A stretch of 18,635 nt of DNA from Porticoccaceae bacterium (GTDB lineage Bacteria; Pseudomonadota; Gammaproteobacteria; Pseudomonadales; Porticoccaceae). This document shows, piece by piece, positions 7,992 to 14,633 of the stretch. The stretch is from assembly GCA_023229065.1 (NCBI GenBank), contig JALNZZ010000026.1:1-18635 (forward strand), in the 5' to 3' direction. Positions within the stretch are counted from its first letter, which is position 1, and each line of letters starts with the position of its first letter. The position numbers and the translations under genes were made by a program. The notes beneath the pieces are model-generated. The model ran no database searches, was not told where the DNA came from, and saw only the letters and a program-made list of their open reading frames with translations.

Positions 7992-8821
7992 GCTTTTTGG
8001 TATTGCTGGTGGCAGTACTTCTTTCCGAGTGGCTGGGCACTCAGCCTGCGATTCAGCGCGATCAGTGGTTTTTTCACTGGCGCCGCTGGCTTGCCGGGTT
8101 GTCTTTCTTGATGGAGCGACCGCGTGTGTCGCGAGCACTGGTACTGTTGGTGCCAGCGTTCATCCTTGCCCTGCTGTTGCATTTTTGTGGCAACTGGCTG
8201 TTTGGTCTGTCGGCCGTGGCTATCAACCTTCTGGTGTTGCTGTACGCTTTTGGGCGCGACACCGTCGACGACAGCATTGATCTTTACCGCGACGTTCTGG
8301 CGCGCGGGGATGTGCAGGCGGCCTGGCATGAAGCGGCGCAGCTGGGGGTGGAGGACGCGGATAGCTGGCCCGAGCTGCACAACCGCGCCCAGGCGGCTGT
8401 TGCTTACCTTTGTTTTGAGCGCTATTTTCCCGTGTTGTTCTGGTTCTTGCTCCTCGGTGCGCCAGGCGCACTGTTCTACCGCTTGGTAAGCTTACTGGCG
8501 AGCGCTGAGAAGAGCGAAGACAGTGCTGTGGTGAGCCGCCAGTTGCTGTGGGTGTTGGAGTGGTTGCCTCTGCGGCTGCTGGGCCCGGTGCTTGCGATGG
8601 TGGGCAACTTCCCCGCTACTATGCGGGCTTGGCGTGAATCTCTTTTTGGCGTTGCTGAAAGCAGCGCGCAAGTATTGGCTGGCATGGTGCGCGGCGCTTT
8701 GTTGGTGGAGCCGTCCCCGTCGCCGGCAGAGGGTGCTCTGGAGGTAGATGCGCTGCGCGCGCTGTTCCGCCGCGCCTTGATTTTCACCGTGGGCCTGATT
8801 GCCCTGCTTGAGCTGCTGTAG
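7988..8821 (+). CDS. ampE: AmpE-family inner-membrane regulatory protein
   Basis: AmpE is a polytopic inner-membrane protein encoded with AmpD in enterobacteria and pseudomonads. Its molecular role is not established, although it has been proposed to sense or signal in beta-lactamase induction. The 277-residue protein has the family layout: an N-terminal helix (SFLVLLVAVLLSEW), a second hydrophobic block at about residues 49-88 ending in YAFGRD, and a cytoplasmic segment with AWHEAAQLGVED. A conserved helix FERYFPVLFWFLLLGAPGA and a C-terminal membrane helix follow. The GTG start overlaps the ampD stop as GTGA, which implies translational coupling. It is followed after 8 bases by the AmpG-like permease gene. 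Confidence 0.9.
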   Translation: MSFLVLLVAVLLSEWLGTQPAIQRDQWFFHWRRWLAGLSFLMERPRVSRALVLLVPAFILALLLHFCGNWLFGLSAVAINLLVLLYAFGRDTVDDSIDLYRDVLARGDVQAAWHEAAQLGVEDADSWPELHNRAQAAVAYLCFERYFPVLFWFLLLGAPGALFYRLVSLLASAEKSEDSAVVSRQLLWVLEWLPLRLLGPVLAMVGNFPATMRAWRESLFGVAESSAQVLAGMVRGALLVEPSPSPAEGALEVDALRALFRRALIFTVGLIALLELL

Positions 8822-8829
8822 AGGTTTGC

Positions 8830-10326
8830 TTGGCCAACCCGACTCCTTGGTATAACACACTGAGCGTTTACCTGCAGCCCAAGGTTCTGGTGCTGTTTTT
8901 CCTCGGCTTTTCTGCTGGCCTGCCCCTGTTGCTGGTGTTTGGCACCTTGTCTGCCTGGCTGGCGCGGCTGGGGGTAAGCAAAACCGAGATTGGCTATTTC
9001 TCCTGGGTAGGGATTACCTATTCGCTGAAGTTTATTTGGGCGCCTGTCGTCGACCGCCTGCAGATTCCCCTGCTGACTAGCTGGCTGGGTAAGCGGCGCA
9101 GCTGGATGTTGCTGGCTCAGGTCGGGGTGGTTGTGGGGCTGATCGGGATCGCTCATTCGGACCCTGCCACTGATTTGCGCACTGTGGCGCTACTGGCTTT
9201 GCTGGTCGCATTTGCGTCGGCGACCCAGGACATTGTTATTGATGCTTTCCGCATTGAAAGTGCACCGGATGAGTTGCAGGGGGCAATGGCTGCCAACTAT
9301 CAGTTGGGATATCGGCTGGGCATGATTGTCGCCGGGGCAGGTGCTTTGTATCTGGCCGGCACGCTTTCCTGGAGCATAGCCTATCAGGTGATGGCGCTGT
9401 GCATGGCTGTCGGCTTTGTGACCACTCTGCTGGTATCCGAGCCACCTCATGAGCCATTGGCGGCTCTCGACAACAATCTGGGGGTGCGGGAGCGGCGCCA
9501 GGTGGCGTTCAATATTGCTGGTATCGCAGTGCTCTTTGCTGTGGTGGCAACTGTGGTTCTAACGCAGGCGGGAGATGCTTTTACCCGCCTGGTCTTCGCT
9601 GGCGTGCTGGTGTTTGCCGTGGGGCTGGGGGTATTGGCCCTGGCAGCCAGGGCCAACAGAGCGCGCTCGGTAGTGGGCTGGTTTTACCCGTCGGTGATCT
9701 TGCCCTTTGCCGACTTCTTCCAGCGTCAGGGCTGGTTGTCGCTAGCGATTCTGGCATTTATCACCCTCTACCGCTTTAGTGATATCACCCTGGGCATCAT
9801 GGCCAATCCGTTCTACATCGACCTGGGTTTTACTGAAATCCAGATTGCTGAAGTGACCAAGGTCTATGGTCTGATTATGACTATTGTTGGTGCCTATGCC
9901 GGCGGAGTGTTGGTCACCCGCTTTGGTATCCGCTGGCCCTTGTTGCTCGGTGCCTGCCTGGTGGCGGGCACTAATCTACTGTTTGTCTGGTTGGCGTCGG
10001 TGGGCCCGGATAAGGCGGTGCTGATGGTCACTGTCAGTGCTGACAACTTTAGTGGCGGGCTAGCGGGATCGGCTCTGATTGCCTATGCTTCCAGTCTGAC
10101 CAACCGTGCTTTTTCCGCCTCGCAGTACGCGGTGTTCAGCTCCCTGTTCACTTTGCTGGGCAAGTTTGTCGGCGGCTTCTCGGGCCTGGTGGTGGACGGT
10201 TATGGTTACGCAACCTTCTTCTGGGTGGCGGCCCTTTTGGGGGTGCCGGCCATTCTGTTGAGCCTGTACCTGATGCGCACTATTCCCGCTCGCCCTGCGG
10301 CGGTGCTGCGCAGTTCCGACCTGTGA
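8830..10326 (+). CDS. ampG: AmpG-like muropeptide permease (MFS)
   Basis: This is a major-facilitator transporter of the AmpG family, which imports GlcNAc-anhydroMurNAc peptides across the inner membrane for recycling. The protein has 498 residues from a TTG start, with AGAGGT 5 bases upstream. Family segments seen are LGFSAGLPLLLVFGTLSAWL (25-44), IGYFSWVG, FIWAPVVDR (68-76), the motif A-like GKRRSWMLL and ATQDIVIDAFRIE (131-143), then GYRLGMIVAG. In the second half FSASQYAVFSSL matches AmpG's FSATQFALLSAL. An insert at about residues 215-285 carries two extra hydrophobic segments between the two halves. The tight spacing behind ampD-ampE gives independent support for a recycling role. Another solute of the same MFS subfamily cannot be excluded. 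Confidence 0.82.
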   Translation: MANPTPWYNTLSVYLQPKVLVLFFLGFSAGLPLLLVFGTLSAWLARLGVSKTEIGYFSWVGITYSLKFIWAPVVDRLQIPLLTSWLGKRRSWMLLAQVGVVVGLIGIAHSDPATDLRTVALLALLVAFASATQDIVIDAFRIESAPDELQGAMAANYQLGYRLGMIVAGAGALYLAGTLSWSIAYQVMALCMAVGFVTTLLVSEPPHEPLAALDNNLGVRERRQVAFNIAGIAVLFAVVATVVLTQAGDAFTRLVFAGVLVFAVGLGVLALAARANRARSVVGWFYPSVILPFADFFQRQGWLSLAILAFITLYRFSDITLGIMANPFYIDLGFTEIQIAEVTKVYGLIMTIVGAYAGGVLVTRFGIRWPLLLGACLVAGTNLLFVWLASVGPDKAVLMVTVSADNFSGGLAGSALIAYASSLTNRAFSASQYAVFSSLFTLLGKFVGGFSGLVVDGYGYATFFWVAALLGVPAILLSLYLMRTIPARPAAVLRSSDL

Positions 10327-10383
10327 CATTGCGGGGCAGGGGGCTATGCAATCAGGCGATACCCCGATGAGCCAAGGAGCTCT

Positions 10384-10866
10384 ATGCGATTTTTTCTGTT
10401 GTTGTTTATTGCCCTGCCTCTGTTTGAGCTGTGGCTGATTATCAAAGTGGGGTCGCTGGTAGGCGCCTGGCCTGCAGTGGCCCTGGTGGTTGCCACTGCC
10501 GCTATCGGGCTGTTGATATTGCGCCATCAGGGAGTGAGTACCCTGTTGCGCGGTCGCGAGCGTATGGCGCAGGGAGAGGTGCCTGCTGAGGAAATGCTTG
10601 AGGCCATGATGCTGACGCTGGGAGGCGTGCTGTTGGTCGTGCCGGGGTTTGTCACCGATTTGGTGGGTTGCCTGGCATTGATTCCATTCTTGCGCCGCTG
10701 GCTGGCAGCGCGGGCGGTATCGCGAATGGTCGTGGTCGGCGGTATCGGGCCGAGGGGCGGGTTTCGTGGCAACACCGTAGAAGGGGAGTTTTGGCGCCAC
10801 GGCGAGCCCCGAGAGCCTGGTGATCCACCCCGTGAGTTGCCAGACCAGAGGGACTCTTCCCGGTAA
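10384..10866 (+). CDS. fxsA: FxsA-family membrane protein
   Basis: FxsA is a small inner-membrane protein. In E. coli its overproduction relieves exclusion of phage T7 by the F plasmid; its normal role is unclear. The protein has 160 residues and begins MRFFLLLFIALPLFELWLI. It has membrane helices at about residues 3-21 and 25-46 and a hydrophobic hairpin at about 76-102 containing GGVLLVVPGFVTD, the most typical motif. The C-terminal 50 residues are polar and glycine/proline-rich, as in the family. The start is ATG with AAGGAG 5 bases upstream. Its position just before groES is a common arrangement in gammaproteobacteria, although the heat-shock promoter lies after it, so it is probably not part of the groE transcript. 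Confidence 0.92.
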   Translation: MRFFLLLFIALPLFELWLIIKVGSLVGAWPAVALVVATAAIGLLILRHQGVSTLLRGRERMAQGEVPAEEMLEAMMLTLGGVLLVVPGFVTDLVGCLALIPFLRRWLAARAVSRMVVVGGIGPRGGFRGNTVEGEFWRHGEPREPGDPPRELPDQRDSSR

Positions 10867-10882
10867 GGCTTGTGGGGCTCCC

Positions 10883-10910
10883 CTTGAAACCAATAACTTT
10901 GTCCCCATTT
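10883..10910 (+). promoter_or_regulatory. Sigma-32 (RpoH) heat-shock promoter of groESL
   Basis: CTTGAAA (10883-10889), a 13-base spacer and CCCCATTT (10903-10910) reproduce the sigma-32 consensus (CTTGAAA, 11-16 bases, CCCCATnT) almost perfectly. The stretch also resembles the E. coli groE promoter as I remember it (CCCCCTTGAA ... CCCCATTTCTCT). Transcription would start near 10917, leaving a leader of about 145 bases before groES. Confidence 0.88.
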
Positions 10911-10915
10911 TCTCT

Positions 10916-10948
10916 TTGCCGGAAGATTGCCGGATTTTTTTTGCCGGA
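10916..10948 (+). repeat. Three copies of TTGCCGGA with an embedded T8 tract
   Basis: TTGCCGGA occurs at 10916-10923, 10927-10934 and 10941-10948, just at the predicted groESL transcription start. The CCGG cores of the first two copies can pair into a weak 4-bp hairpin that is followed by eight T residues (10935-10942). This may be a weak terminator for fxsA or an element of the groESL leader. Confidence 0.45.
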
Positions 10949-10953
10949 CCCCC

Positions 10954-10983
10954 CTTGAAAAGGGAGCTGGTCGACTCCAGATA
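10954..10983 (+). promoter_or_regulatory. Possible second, proximal sigma-32-like promoter
   Basis: A second CTTGAAA (10954-10960), preceded by C residues like the first, is followed after 14 bases by CTCCAGATA (10975-10983), which matches CCCCATATA at seven of nine positions. It is weaker than the distal promoter. The CCCTT/AAGGG hairpin that overlaps the -35 could be coincidence. Confidence 0.33.
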
Positions 10984-11001
10984 GGGGTTCAGCTTCTTGC
11001 T

Positions 11002-11020
11002 CCCCGCACCCTGGGCGGGG
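11002..11020 (+). repeat. GC-rich hairpin in the groES leader
   Basis: CCCCGC (11002-11007) and GCGGGG (11015-11020) form a 6-bp stem with a 7-base loop, ending 41 bases before the groES ATG. It would be part of the 5' leader from either promoter. It lacks a T run, so it is not a terminator; a role in message stability is only a guess. Confidence 0.4.
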
Positions 11021-11061
11021 CCGGATGTCACTAACCCAATAAATGGTGGAGAAAGTCGAAC

Positions 11062-11355
11062 ATGAAAATTCGTCCTTTGCATGACCGCGTCGTAGTTCGT
11101 CGCAAGGCAGAAGAGGAAAAAACTGCTGGCGGCATTCTGCTGCCGGGTGCAGCCAAAGAAAAACCCAATCAGGGAGAAGTCGTGGCCGTAGGCGCCGGTA
11201 AGGTGCTGGATAACGGTGAAGTCCGTGCCCTGGCTGTCAAAGTAGGCGACCAGGTAGTGTTTGGCCGCTATGCCGACAGCAATACCATCAAGGAAGACGG
11301 CGAAGAGCTCATCATTATGAGCGAAAGCGATATTTACGGTGTGATCGAAGGCTGA
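11062..11355 (+). CDS. groES: Co-chaperonin GroES
   Basis: GroES is the heptameric lid of the GroEL folding chamber, in the cytoplasm. The protein has 97 residues, exactly the E. coli length. It begins MKIRPLHDRVVVRR; the mobile loop that docks onto GroEL is at about residues 17-32, with the hydrophobic contact GGILL at 23-27. The roof-loop region and the C-terminal ESDIYGVIEG are typical. A GGTGGAG ribosome-binding site precedes the ATG. groEL follows after 58 bases in the same operon. Heat-shock control is expected from the sigma-32 promoter upstream. Confidence 0.98.
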   Translation: MKIRPLHDRVVVRRKAEEEKTAGGILLPGAAKEKPNQGEVVAVGAGKVLDNGEVRALAVKVGDQVVFGRYADSNTIKEDGEELIIMSESDIYGVIEG

Positions 11356-11413
11356 TCGCCGCACCCTCCCTCAACAGTTTTCTGAGTTATCCGAAAAAAG
11401 GAAGGATTTGAAA

Positions 11414-13063
11414 ATGGCAGCTAAAGACGTGAAATTTGGTGACAGCGCTCGCCGCAAAATGCTGACAGGCGTCAATACCCTGGCCGATGCCGTCAAGGTA
11501 ACCCTCGGCCCCAAGGGTCGTAATGTTGTAATCGACAAGTCATTCGGCGCTCCCACTGTAACAAAGGATGGCGTGTCCGTAGCCAAGGAAATTGAGCTGA
11601 AGGACAAGTTCGAGAACATGGGTGCCCAGCTGGTAAAAGAAGTTGCCAGCAAGGCTTCCGACGAGGCTGGTGACGGTACTACTACTGCTACCGTACTGGC
11701 TCAGGCTATCGTGACCGAAGGACTGAAGTCCGTTGCCGCCGGCATGAACCCCATGGACCTGAAGCGCGGTATCGACAAGGCGGTGCTTGCCACTGTCGAG
11801 CAGATCAAGGCGATCGCCAAGCCTTGCTCCGACTCTAAAGAGATCGCTCAGGTTGGCACCATCTCTGCCAACTCTGACGAAAGCATCGGCAGCATCATTG
11901 CCGAAGCTATGGAAAAGGTCGGCAAGGAAGGTGTCATCACCGTTGAAGAAGGCTCCGGTCTCGACAATGACCTGGAAACCGTGGAAGGAATGCAGTTCGA
12001 CCGCGGCTATTTGTCCCCCTACTTCATTAACAACCAGGAAAATATGAGTGTAGAGCTGGATAGCCCCTACATTCTCCTGGTGGACAAAAAAGTCTCCAAC
12101 ATTCGTGAGCTGCTGCCCCTCCTGGAAGGTGTCGCCAAGGCCGGTAAGCCGCTGCTGATTATTGCCGAGGACGTCGAAGGCGAAGCACTGGCCACTCTGG
12201 TCGTGAACAACCTGCGCGGTATCGTGAAGGTTGCCGCCTGTAAAGCTCCTGGCTTCGGCGATCGCCGCAAGGCCATGCTGCAGGATATCGCTATTCTTAC
12301 TGGCGGTACCGTGATTTCCGAAGAAGTTGGCCTGGAGTTGGAAGGCGCTACTCTGGAGCACTTGGGTACTGCCAAAAAAGTAAACCTGAGCAAAGAAAAT
12401 ACCACCATTGTCGATGGTGCTGGTAATACCGCGGATATCGAGGCTCGTGTCAAGCAGATCCGCGCTCAGATCGAGGAGACCTCTTCCGATTACGATCGCG
12501 AAAAACTGCAGGAACGCGTTGCCAAGCTGGCTGGTGGTGTTGCCGTCATTCGGGTAGGTGCTTCCACTGAAACCGAAATGAAAGAGAAGAAAGCGCGCGT
12601 TGAAGATGCTCTGCACGCTACCCGTGCAGCTGTGGAGGAAGGTGTTGTGCCCGGCGGCGGTGTCGCTCTGATCCGTGCCCTCCAGGCGCTGGAAGGCCTG
12701 ACCGGTGACAACGAAGACCAGAATGTAGGTATCGCTATCGCTCGTCGTGCCATTGAAGCTCCGCTGCGCCAGATTGTTGAAAACGCTGGCGAAGAAGGAT
12801 CTGTAGTGGTAGACAAGGTCAAGCAGGGCAGTGGCAACTTTGGCTACAACGCCGGTACCGGCGAGTATGGCGACATGATTGCCATGGGTATCCTCGACCC
12901 CGCCAAGGTAACTCGTTCTGCGTTGCAGGCTGCTGCCTCTATCGCGGGCCTGATGATCACTACCGAGGCCATGATCACCGATCAGCCCCAGGACGATAAA
13001 GCTGGCGGCATGCCCGATATGAGCGGCATGGGTGGTATGGGCGGCATGGGCGGCATGATGTAA
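11414..13063 (+). CDS. groEL: Chaperonin GroEL (60 kDa)
   Basis: GroEL is the double-ring ATP-driven protein-folding chamber. I chose the ATG at 11414 (549 residues, MAAKDVKFGDSARRKM), the usual start, with GGAAGG 8 bases upstream; the frame extends two codons further to a TTG at 11408 that is not needed. The ATP site shows LGPKGRNVVIDK (31-42) and DGTTTATVLA with catalytic D87. The apical domain carries RGYLSPYF, and the equatorial return carries EGVVPGGGVALIRAL. The C-terminal tail has the GGM repeats (MGGMGGMGGMM) that line the cavity. No unusual residue or truncation is seen. It is second in groES-groEL and followed by a strong terminator. Confidence 0.98.
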   Translation: MAAKDVKFGDSARRKMLTGVNTLADAVKVTLGPKGRNVVIDKSFGAPTVTKDGVSVAKEIELKDKFENMGAQLVKEVASKASDEAGDGTTTATVLAQAIVTEGLKSVAAGMNPMDLKRGIDKAVLATVEQIKAIAKPCSDSKEIAQVGTISANSDESIGSIIAEAMEKVGKEGVITVEEGSGLDNDLETVEGMQFDRGYLSPYFINNQENMSVELDSPYILLVDKKVSNIRELLPLLEGVAKAGKPLLIIAEDVEGEALATLVVNNLRGIVKVAACKAPGFGDRRKAMLQDIAILTGGTVISEEVGLELEGATLEHLGTAKKVNLSKENTTIVDGAGNTADIEARVKQIRAQIEETSSDYDREKLQERVAKLAGGVAVIRVGASTETEMKEKKARVEDALHATRAAVEEGVVPGGGVALIRALQALEGLTGDNEDQNVGIAIARRAIEAPLRQIVENAGEEGSVVVDKVKQGSGNFGYNAGTGEYGDMIAMGILDPAKVTRSALQAAASIAGLMITTEAMITDQPQDDKAGGMPDMSGMGGMGGMGGMM

Positions 13064-13083
13064 GTTGCCCCCAAGCTGAACCG

Positions 13084-13116
13084 AAAACCCCGGGCAGTTC
13101 GGCCCGGGGTTTTTTT
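13084..13116 (+). terminator. Strong intrinsic terminator of groESL
   Basis: AAAACCCCGGGC (13084-13095) pairs perfectly with GCCCGGGGTTTT (13102-13113) around a 6-base loop, and a run of seven T begins at 13110. It lies 20 bases after the groEL stop. Confidence 0.95.
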
Positions 13117-13121
13117 GTGGT

Positions 13122-13194
13122 GTCACTTTGAATTGTCATAATTGTTACAAAATCAGATTGTTGGTGTCATTATGACTATTGATGTCAAAATGAC
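13122..13194 (+). promoter_or_regulatory. NorR-type enhancer sites upstream of hmp
   Basis: Two perfect palindromes of the form GTCA-N3-TGAC occur at 13166-13176 (GTCATTATGAC) and 13184-13194 (GTCAAAATGAC), 18 bases apart. A degenerate third copy, GTCACTTTGAA, is at 13122-13132. The pattern satisfies the GT-N7-AC core known for the nitric-oxide sensor NorR, which binds in multiples upstream of sigma-54 promoters. They are about 70 bases upstream of a sigma-54-like element and drive toward hmp, a known nitric-oxide defence gene. Identification of NorR is inference; no norR gene is in the window. Confidence 0.6.
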
Positions 13195-13259
13195 TTTACC
13201 TGCGGCGTGTTAATTTGATGCATGATTTTTAAATGCTATTAAAATTATAGACTTATTTT

Positions 13260-13275
13260 TTGGCATGGTTGTTGT
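13260..13275 (+). promoter_or_regulatory. Sigma-54-like -24/-12 promoter of hmp
   Basis: TTGGCATGGTTGTTGT has the GG-N10-Gn spacing and a close match to TTGGCACG-N4-TTGC, with T replacing C at two positions including the -12 C. The start site would be near 13287, so the NorR-like sites are centred about 98 and 116 bases upstream, a usual enhancer distance. An alternative sigma-70 reading, TTGGCA-15-TATAGG (13260-13286), has a short spacer. The AT-rich stretch at 13210-13260 could help DNA bending. Confidence 0.5.
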
Positions 13276-13304
13276 ATATGTATAGGGTGTGAGAGTTAAC
13301 CAAC

Positions 13305-13319
13305 GGCACACCATGTGCC
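13305..13319 (+). repeat. Perfect inverted repeat in the hmp leader
   Basis: GGCACA (13305-13310) and TGTGCC (13314-13319) are exact complements around CCA. The element ends 24 bases before the hmp ATG and 11 bases before the GGGAG ribosome-binding site. It may be an operator or an mRNA hairpin. Confidence 0.5.
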
Positions 13320-13343
13320 TGTCATAGCCCGGGAGATATACAC

Positions 13344-14534
13344 ATGCTGTCACCTGAAAATACCGCACTGATCAAAGCCACTGTTCCTGTACTGCAACAG
13401 CACGGTGAAGCGATCACCACCCATTTCTACCGCATCATGTTTCGGGACTACCCGGAAGTGAAAGCCTACTTTAACCAGGCTCACCAAGCGCAGGGCACCC
13501 AGCCCAGAGCGCTGGCCAACAGTGTACTGGCGTATGCCGCCAATATTGATCGCCTGGAGGCATTGCAGGATGCCCTGCCAGTCATCATCCAGAAACACGT
13601 ATCGCTCGATATTCGTCCCGAGCATTACCCCATCGTCGGCACCTGCCTGCTGCAGGCTATCCGCGAGGTGCTCGGAGAGGCTGCGACTGACGATATTATC
13701 AATGCTTGGGCTGCCGCTTATGGCCAGCTGGCTGATCTGCTGATTGCGGCAGAAGAGGCAGTGTACAGCGCCAACGAGGCCAAACCAGGTGGCTGGCGTG
13801 GTCCGCGCCGCTTTAAGCTGGTGAAGAAACAGCCCGAGAGTGCAGTGATCACCTCTTTCTACTTCGAGCCGGAAGATGGCAAGGCAATCATGGAGTTTGA
13901 GCCGGGGCAGTACCTGGCAATTCTGCTCACCATTGACGGTGAGCCCGTGCGCCGCAATTATTCGTTGTCCTGCGCGCCGGGTGAGGGGCATTACCGTATC
14001 AGTGTCAAGCGCGAGCCCAATGGTATGGCGTCTACCTATCTTCACGACCGCCTTCATGAAGGGGATGTTGTGGAGCTGCTGCCTCCCAGTGGCGAGTTCG
14101 TACTGGAGAGCGAGAGTGCGCACCGGCCCCTGGTGCTGTTGACTGGTGGCGTCGGTATCACTCCGGCCCTGAGTATGCTCAAAGCTGCAGCGCCCAGTGG
14201 GCGGCCGATTGAGTTTGTACACGCTGCTCTCAACAGTAGTGTTCACGCTTTTCGTGATGAAGTGGCGGCGGTGGCACGCGAGTACCCCAATGTGAGGACC
14301 TGTTATGTCTACAGTGATCCGCTTGCGGGAGACAGTGCCGATGAGGAAGGGTTTGTCAGCCGCGACTTGCTGGCCAGTCGTCTGCCTGCCAATGGCGATG
14401 CGGATCTCTACTTTGTCGGCCCCAAGCCCTTTATGAGCATGGTCTACCGTTATGCCAAGGAGCTGGAGCTGCCCGGTGAGCGTGTGCGGTATGAGTTCTT
14501 TGGGCCTGCTGAGAGCTTGGCGGAGGCTGTTTGA
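13344..14534 (+). CDS. hmp: Flavohemoprotein (nitric oxide dioxygenase)
   Basis: Hmp oxidises nitric oxide to nitrate using O2 and NAD(P)H, in the cytoplasm. The 396-residue protein has E. coli Hmp length and three domains: globin (1-138), FAD-binding ferredoxin-reductase barrel (about 150-255) and NAD-binding (about 260-396). Haem pocket residues are in the same numbered positions as in E. coli: Y29, Q53, proximal H85 (QKH) and Y95. The flavin motif RNYS is at 204-207, GVGITPALSML is the NAD-binding glycine loop, and YEFFGP near the end is characteristic. The start is ATG with GGGAG 8 bases upstream. It is a single-gene unit between the groEL terminator and a convergent sodB. The upstream region suggests nitric-oxide-responsive sigma-54 control. 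Confidence 0.97.
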   Translation: MLSPENTALIKATVPVLQQHGEAITTHFYRIMFRDYPEVKAYFNQAHQAQGTQPRALANSVLAYAANIDRLEALQDALPVIIQKHVSLDIRPEHYPIVGTCLLQAIREVLGEAATDDIINAWAAAYGQLADLLIAAEEAVYSANEAKPGGWRGPRRFKLVKKQPESAVITSFYFEPEDGKAIMEFEPGQYLAILLTIDGEPVRRNYSLSCAPGEGHYRISVKREPNGMASTYLHDRLHEGDVVELLPPSGEFVLESESAHRPLVLLTGGVGITPALSMLKAAAPSGRPIEFVHAALNSSVHAFRDEVAAVAREYPNVRTCYVYSDPLAGDSADEEGFVSRDLLASRLPANGDADLYFVGPKPFMSMVYRYAKELELPGERVRYEFFGPAESLAEAV

Positions 14535-14573
14535 CGGCGAGCTTGTTGGCTTGAAAACTAATCAGATAGATGG

Positions 14574-14599
14574 ACCCCGCCCTCACGAGGGCGGGGTTT
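14574..14599 (+). terminator. Intrinsic terminator of hmp
   Basis: ACCCCGCCCT (14574-14583) and AGGGCGGGGT (14588-14597) form a 10-bp GC-rich stem with a CACG tetraloop, followed by a short T run (14597-14599). It lies 39 bases after the hmp stop. The short T tract makes it less certain than the groEL terminator. Confidence 0.72.
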
Positions 14600-14619
14600 G
14601 CTGGCTGCAAGAGCCAGCA
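14599..14619. repeat. Second stem-loop between hmp and sodB
   Basis: TGCTGGCT (14599-14606) and AGCCAGCA (14612-14619) pair perfectly around a 5-base loop, immediately after the hmp terminator and 15 bases past the sodB stop. On the minus strand it would be the first hairpin beyond sodB, though without a T tail. The two stem-loops together probably separate the convergent transcripts. Confidence 0.5.
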
Positions 14620-14633
14620 TCTAGTGTCGCAGG

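Noticed and set aside
10060..11364. 434-codon open frame on the minus strand across the permease end, fxsA and groES
   Set aside because: It runs antisense through three recognised genes and the sigma-32 promoter, and its composition (rich in Q, H and R) is typical of a shadow frame.
11540..13126. 528-codon open frame on the minus strand opposite groEL
   Set aside because: It is a reverse-strand shadow of groEL: it is low in complexity, resembles no family, and lies entirely on a certain gene.
13214..13236. NsrR-type site (ATGCAT and AAATGC elements) upstream of hmp
   Set aside because: Only half-site resemblance to the AAnATGCATTT tandem; the stretch is AT-rich, and the GTCA-N3-TGAC sites are much better supported.
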